Assembly: GCF_017355885.1 (NCBI RefSeq)
Contig: NZ_JAFEUU010000003.1
Span: 330,942-394,941 of the forward strand
DNA: 64,000 nucleotides
Source: Sabulicella rubraurantiaca
GTDB lineage: Bacteria; Pseudomonadota; Alphaproteobacteria; Acetobacterales; Acetobacteraceae
Direction: 5' to 3'
Shown: piece after piece, positions 60,463 through 64,000 of the stretch
Position numbering within the stretch: the stretch's first letter is position 1
Layout of the letters: every line of letters starts with the position of its first letter
The notes under the pieces: generated by a model
The model's input: the letters and a program-made list of their open reading frames with translations, nothing else
Database searches by the model: none
Told to the model about the DNA's origin: nothing
Made by a program: the position numbers and the translations under genes

Positions 60463-61860
60463 ATGGCGCTGAGCGGCCCGATGACCTGGTTCATCAACCT
60501 CGTCGGCGGCGGAGTCGAGGAGGCGCCGGCCGGTCCGGCGGCGCGCACCCCGCGCTCCCCCTCCGAGATCCGGCGCCTGTCCCGCGCCGCGTCGCGCGGC
60601 AACGCCACCGCGCAGCGTGAGCTGGGCGAGGCCTATCTGTCCGGCCTGGGCGTGCCGGAGAACTCGGCCGAGGCGGCGCGCTGGCTCAACCTGTCCGCGG
60701 CCCAGGGCGAGAACACAGCGCGGCTACTCCTGGCCATGATGCACTTGCGCGGCCAGGGCCATGGCGCGTCGGAGGAGTTGTTCGGCACCACCAAGGGCGA
60801 GCCCGATCCGGCGGAAGCGGTGCGGCTGGCGCTGGCGGCCGCGGAGGCAGGCGATGTCGCCGCCATGTCGCTCCTCGCATGGCTGGCGGCGACGGGACAG
60901 GGCATGGAGGCCGACCCCGCCCTGGCGGCACGCTGGTACGGCAAGGCGGCGGAGATGGGGCAACCCCAGGCCAAGCTCGGCCTCGGCCTCATGCGGCTCC
61001 ACGCCACGGACGGCATCGAGGACAAGGAGCTGGCCTGCCGTCTGATCGCTGAGGCATCGGAGGCCGGGCTGCCCACGGCGCAATACGTGCACGGCACGCT
61101 CTATGAGGCGGCAGTGCCGCCGCTGCCCTTCGACGAGGCCAAGGCCTTCGAGCTGTATCGCCGCGCCGCCGATGCGGGGCTGCGCCCGGCCTGCGCGCGC
61201 TATGGCCTCGCCCTCATCAAGGGCTGGGGCACCCCGGCCAATCCGGTGGAGGGCGAGCGCTGGCTGCGCCGGGCTGCGTTGGCGGGCGATGCCGAGGCGG
61301 CGGCGCTGGTGGGCGACATGCAGATGAACCCGGCCGACGGTTCGCCCGCCAACCCGATCGAGGCGCTAAACTGGTACCGCATCGCCGCCGAGAACGGCCA
61401 TGCCGTGGCGATGCGGGTGCTGGGCCTCATGTATCATCGTGGCACCGGCACGGCGCCCAGCCCGCAGGACGCGATGCACTGGCTGGACCGCGCGGCCGAG
61501 CGCGGCGATGCCGAGGCCGCCGCCTCGCTGATCCGCATCGCGGCGGGGTTCGGACCCGAATCCGCCGAGGTGCGGGGCGCGGCGGACCGGCTGGAGGCGC
61601 TGGCGGCGCGGGGCGACGTGCAATCCGCCTTCAACTACGCCGTCTGCCTCCGCAACGGCATCGGGCGCACGGCCGACCCCGCCGCCGCGTTGCCCTGGAT
61701 GCGCCGTGTCGCGGAGGCGGGGCGTGCCGACGGGCAGTTCTGGCTTGGGCGCATGCTGCTGGAAACGGGCGGCGACGCCGCGGAAGCCTGGCAGCTCATC
61801 GCCGCCGCGGCCGGGCAGGGGCATGAGGAAGCGCGGCAGGCATTGGCGCAGCGCGCATGA
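60463..61860 (+). CDS. Sel1-repeat (TPR-like) protein
   Basis: A 465-residue protein of about ten Sel1-like repeats, each near 36 residues with the pattern A-x-x-x-L-G-x-x-Y-x-x-G-x-G-V-x-x-D-x-x-x-A-x-x-W-x-x-x-A-A-x-x-G. Clear units include QRELGEAYLSGLGVPENSAE, AAEMGQPQAKLGLGLMRLHA and GHAVAMRVLGLMYHRGTGTA. Sel1 proteins act as scaffolds in envelope or polysaccharide assembly; the partner is unknown. No signal peptide is seen, though the first residues (MALSGPMTWFINLVGGG) are hydrophobic. It overlaps the glycosyltransferase gene by 4 bp (ATGA), suggesting a joint role in cell-surface glycan synthesis. Confidence 0.86.
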   Translation: MALSGPMTWFINLVGGGVEEAPAGPAARTPRSPSEIRRLSRAASRGNATAQRELGEAYLSGLGVPENSAEAARWLNLSAAQGENTARLLLAMMHLRGQGHGASEELFGTTKGEPDPAEAVRLALAAAEAGDVAAMSLLAWLAATGQGMEADPALAARWYGKAAEMGQPQAKLGLGLMRLHATDGIEDKELACRLIAEASEAGLPTAQYVHGTLYEAAVPPLPFDEAKAFELYRRAADAGLRPACARYGLALIKGWGTPANPVEGERWLRRAALAGDAEAAALVGDMQMNPADGSPANPIEALNWYRIAAENGHAVAMRVLGLMYHRGTGTAPSPQDAMHWLDRAAERGDAEAAASLIRIAAGFGPESAEVRGAADRLEALAARGDVQSAFNYAVCLRNGIGRTADPAAALPWMRRVAEAGRADGQFWLGRMLLETGGDAAEAWQLIAAAAGQGHEEARQALAQRA

Positions 61861-63155
61861 AGCTCCTCTTCCTGCATCAGAATTTTCCTGGGCAGTACCT
61901 CCACATCCTTCGCCGCCACATCCGCGAAGGCGTGCATGACCTGCTGTTCCTGTCGCAGCCCAACTCCAACTCGCTCGCGGGCGTGCGGAAGATGGAATAC
62001 CCGCTGATCCGCGCGCCGATGAAGCCGCCCGATCCGCTGGTGCATGATTTCGACCTGGCGATGCTGCGCGCGCAGTCGGTCGCGATACGGGCGCGCGAAC
62101 TGGTGAAGCTGGGCTACGAGCCGGACGTGATCCTCGGCCATAATGGCTGGGGCGAGCTGCTGCTCCTGCGCGAGGTGTGGCCGCGCGTGCCCATCATTCC
62201 CTATTTTGAGTTCTACTATCACACGTCGGGGCTCGACGTGGATTTTGACCCCGAATTTCCCATGGATGCCGACAAGCGCAGCCAGGTCCGCATCCGCAAC
62301 GCCACCAACCTGCTGGGGCTCGAGCTGGCGACGCTCGGCCAGGTGCCGACGCGGTTCCAGGGTTCCACCTATCCCGATTGGGCCCAGCCCAAGCTGCGCC
62401 ACGTGCCCGAGGGCGTGGACCTCGAATTGTGCAGGCCCAACGCGGAGGCGGAGTTCGCGATCGGCGACCGGCGCTGGCGCAAGGGCAGCGGGCGGCGCCT
62501 CGTCACCTACGTGTCGCGCAACCTGGAGCCCTACCGGGGCACGCATATCGTCCTCCGCGCCCTGCCGCAGCTGCTGGCCGCCCGCCCCGACGTGGACGTG
62601 GTGCTGGTGGGAGGGCATGGCGTATCCTATGGCGCACCGGCACCGGGCGGCGGCAGCTGGAAGGACCGTTTCCTGGCGGAACTCGGCGCGCCGCTCGATC
62701 CGGAGCGCGTCTTCGTCCCCGGCAAGATTCCCTACGATTCCTTTCGCGCCATGCTGCAGGCGAGTAGCCTGCACCTCTACCTCACCTATCCCTTCGTCGC
62801 GTCCTGGTCGCTGCGGGAGGCGCTGGCTTCCGGCTGCACCATCCTGGGTTCCGATGTCGGGCCGGTGCAGGAATTCATCACCCATGGCGAGACGGGGATG
62901 CTGTTCCCCTTCCTCCGCCCCGACCTCCTCGCCGAAGCGGCGATCGACCTGCTGGCCGACCCAGCCCAGTCCGCCCGCCTGGGCATCCGGGCGCGCGAAT
63001 GGGCGGAGGCGCACCTGACCCTGGACGAAACCCACCGGACCATGGACGCGGTGATGGAGGAAGCCATCGCCCTGGAAGGCGGCGACCGGCGGGGGTTCCC
63101 CGCACGGCGCCGATCCGCTAAGAGACGCGCGGGGACCCGTAGCTCAGCTGGATAG
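61857..63155 (+). CDS. Family-4-type glycosyltransferase
   Basis: A 432-residue GT-B-fold enzyme. The N-terminal half has MKLLFLHQNFPGQYLHILRR and DVILGHNGWGELLLLREVWP; the C-terminal half has the donor-binding segments VTYVSRNLEPYRGTHIVLRA, RVFVPGKIPYDSFRAMLQAS and the family-4 motif EALASGCTILGSDVGPVQEF. It transfers a nucleotide sugar onto a lipid- or glycan acceptor. The last codons (RRRSAKRRAGTRSSAG) look non-conserved, and the TAG stop at 63153-63155 lies in the D-loop of the tRNA-Arg gene that starts at 63133. The gene may thus have lost its original stop, or simply uses the tRNA's. Confidence 0.88.
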   Translation: MKLLFLHQNFPGQYLHILRRHIREGVHDLLFLSQPNSNSLAGVRKMEYPLIRAPMKPPDPLVHDFDLAMLRAQSVAIRARELVKLGYEPDVILGHNGWGELLLLREVWPRVPIIPYFEFYYHTSGLDVDFDPEFPMDADKRSQVRIRNATNLLGLELATLGQVPTRFQGSTYPDWAQPKLRHVPEGVDLELCRPNAEAEFAIGDRRWRKGSGRRLVTYVSRNLEPYRGTHIVLRALPQLLAARPDVDVVLVGGHGVSYGAPAPGGGSWKDRFLAELGAPLDPERVFVPGKIPYDSFRAMLQASSLHLYLTYPFVASWSLREALASGCTILGSDVGPVQEFITHGETGMLFPFLRPDLLAEAAIDLLADPAQSARLGIRAREWAEAHLTLDETHRTMDAVMEEAIALEGGDRRGFPARRRSAKRRAGTRSSAG

Positions 63156-63209
63156 AGCGTTGCCCTCCGAAGGCAAAGGCCGATGGTTCGAATCCATTCG
63201 GGTCCGCCA
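63133..63209 (+). tRNA. tRNA-Arg (anticodon CCG)
   Basis: A 77-nt cloverleaf. The acceptor arm GGACCCG (63133-63139) pairs with CGGGTCC (63199-63205), then discriminator G and encoded CCA. D-arm AGCTCAGCTGGATAGAGC, anticodon stem-loop TTGCC-CTCCGAA-GGCAA with anticodon CCG (reads CGG), and TPsiC arm GATGG-TTCGAAT-CCATT-like are all regular. The 5' end overlaps the glycosyltransferase reading frame by 23 nt. tRNA-Arg 3' ends are common integration sites, and AT-richer, gene-poor DNA follows. Confidence 0.95.
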
Positions 63210-63874
63210 GATTCCATATTTAAGCGCTTGATTTAGCTCGCCAATTTTCGAGGTTTTTCCTTGTGGCCCACAGAAGGGGCCACAAGAGAAGGCATTGATG
63301 GTCGCTCCATTTCGGCATGGCTCTTTTTGCCGGGTGGGTTCCCAATGCCAAGCAGTGACACGCTCAGCCTGCGCTTCGCGACGTTCCAAGGCGCGCTATC
63401 GCTATCCCGTCAGACACCCCCTCGGCGTGCGCTTTTCCAAGGCTCCAGCCGCTGCAAAATGCCATGAGCCGGTGCGACACCTCGAGTGGACGTCCGCGGT
63501 GGCGCTGCAAGTCATCCCAACATCCTGAACCTGGACGCCAGCCGGGCCGGTGAGGGGCCTGCTGTTTTCCAATCCAAGCCTGGAATGTCCAAACGCAAAT
63601 CCTTCCGAAAGACATTGCCGCCGATTGGGCTGTTCCCGCCTGCCCAACGAGGCAGCGGCGCTGACCGCCGACGCGAGGGGCGCGTACATGGGCATCGGTC
63701 CCGACAACTGGAAAGGCCGGGAGCGGGAGGTTCCGCAGCGGCCACCGACTTGAGCGAGCGCATCGCCGCGATGCTATGACCGCGCCCCGCTTTTCAGCGG
63801 CACAGTAGCCTGCACCGCAAGGCAAGTTCTTGGACTACTTCTATCGGTCCTCTTCGATGTCATGCTCATGCTAA
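63210..63874. other. Gene-poor region between tRNA-Arg and IS end
   Basis: About 660 bp without a convincing gene. It starts with the AT-rich stretch GATTCCATATTTAAGCGC and contains a 9-bp hairpin (63260-63286). A frame near 63480-63780 (ending ATDLSERIAAML) has a few protein-like words, MGIGPDNWKGREREVPQ and SERIAAML in different frames, and could be a worn remnant. Nothing could be assigned. Confidence 0.4.
63260..63286. terminator. Inverted repeat after the tRNA gene
   Basis: CTTGTGGCC (63260-63268) pairs perfectly with GGCCACAAG (63278-63286) around a 9-nt loop, 51 bp beyond the tRNA. It may end the tRNA transcript or be an integrase-binding repeat; no T-run follows. Confidence 0.45.
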
Positions 63875-64000
63875 GAGTCTGTCCGCGAACATTTTCAAGG
63901 TTGGCAGAGCCTTCGCATCATAAGCCGAATGGATGCGAGGCGTAGGAAGGCGAGCGCGGTACGGCTGAGGTTCTCCCAGTCCTTGGCAAGGCGACGGCAT
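63875..64000 (-). mobile_element. IS5-family insertion sequence, one end (cut by window edge)
   Basis: The terminal sequence GAGTCTGTCCGCGAACATT at 63875 is the expected kind of IS5-type end, flanked by CTAA/TAA that could be the target duplication. Inside, the last 34 codons of a transposase are readable on the minus strand (stop at 63895-63897). The rest of the element lies beyond the right edge. Confidence 0.75.
63895..64000 (-). CDS. IS5-family transposase, C-terminal end (partial)
   Basis: The visible end reads RRLAKDWENLSRTALAFLRL followed by ASIRLMMRRLCQP and TGA. This is the typical C-terminus of IS5-family DDE transposases, whose last helix carries 'RRxAxRYEKxxxxFLxxxxLAxxxxW'-like or, in this branch, 'RRLAKDWENL' words. 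Only about 34 codons are inside the window, so intactness of the element cannot be judged. Confidence 0.78.
   Translation of the reverse strand, partial: CRRLAKDWENLSRTALAFLRLASIRLMMRRLCQP

Noticed and set aside
63486..63779. A 97-codon plus-strand frame after the tRNA
   Set aside because: Composition is not protein-like, no ribosome-binding site and no known domain; at best a remnant.
1..64000. CRISPR array, phage genes, toxin-antitoxin or secretion-system cluster
   Set aside because: No regularly spaced repeats and no cas, capsid, toxin or secretion motifs were seen; the only mobile DNA recognised is the IS5 end.

Overview
The window is GC-rich DNA with short intergenic gaps, many ATGA/GTGA overlaps and frequent GTG/TTG starts. 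The gene families (Tat/Liv transport operons, a TctC receptor, an Fdh1-type formate dehydrogenase, a glyA-rpiB / nrdR-rib-nusB-thiL cluster, a RibBX-type riboflavin protein) point to an alphaproteobacterium, most likely an Acetobacteraceae/Roseomonas-like organism. The taxonomic call is an inference from gene content, not from a marker gene.

Layout. 1-4.9 kb: an AspT-like antiporter (cut by the left edge) next to a large PLP-dependent Orn/Lys/Arg-type decarboxylase, then a frameshifted DUF2252 gene. 5-7.2 kb: a lipoprotein built from two copies of one domain, and an OmpA-type outer membrane protein. 7.7-14.5 kb: a CPA1 Na+/H+ antiporter, then a MexEF-like RND pump transcribed divergently from its TetR regulator, with a clear operator. 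15-25 kb: a DUF1080 protein, an MBL-fold lipoprotein, a GFA protein lacking one zinc cysteine, a hybrid histidine kinase, a MarR-MATE pair with a palindromic operator, a stand-alone HARP-like protein and an LLM flavin oxidoreductase. 25-29.4 kb: a two-gene NAD-dependent formate dehydrogenase with a fused NuoE-NuoF subunit. 29.5-30.7 kb: an MFS carrier.

30.8-45 kb is the most distinctive part. A TetR gene is followed by thirteen tightly packed co-directional genes: a complete branched-chain-amino-acid-type ABC importer with an SDR inserted between its permease and ATPase genes, 2-oxoacid dehydrogenase E1-alpha, E1-beta and E2 (no E3), an enoyl-CoA hydratase, an acyl-CoA dehydrogenase, an acyl-CoA ligase and an MmgE/PrpD protein. 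Together they could import a carboxylic acid, activate it with CoA, oxidise it and finish with an oxidative acyl-transfer step; the substrate cannot be read from the sequence. A promoter and an inverted repeat lie just upstream.

45-58.9 kb is mostly housekeeping on the minus strand: a single-domain response regulator, two MFS carriers, thiL, nusB, ribH, ribBX (GTP cyclohydrolase II half lacks its zinc cysteines), ribE, ribD, nrdR, glyA, rpiB, a hydrolase, ada, a TPR protein and a dCMP-deaminase-like protein. A decayed TrpF-like gene sits on the opposite strand between nrdR and glyA. 58.9-64 kb: a TctC solute receptor, the remnant of an FAD/NAD(P)-binding protein, a Sel1-repeat protein, a glycosyltransferase whose stop codon lies inside a tRNA-Arg(CCG) gene, about 660 bp without a convincing gene, and the end of an IS5-family element at the right edge.

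The window holds several lesions (DUF2252 frameshift, TrpF-like pseudogene, FAD-protein remnant, GFA zinc-site loss) that could be real decay or, for the single-base ones, sequence error. Long open frames antisense to real genes are common here and have been left out.
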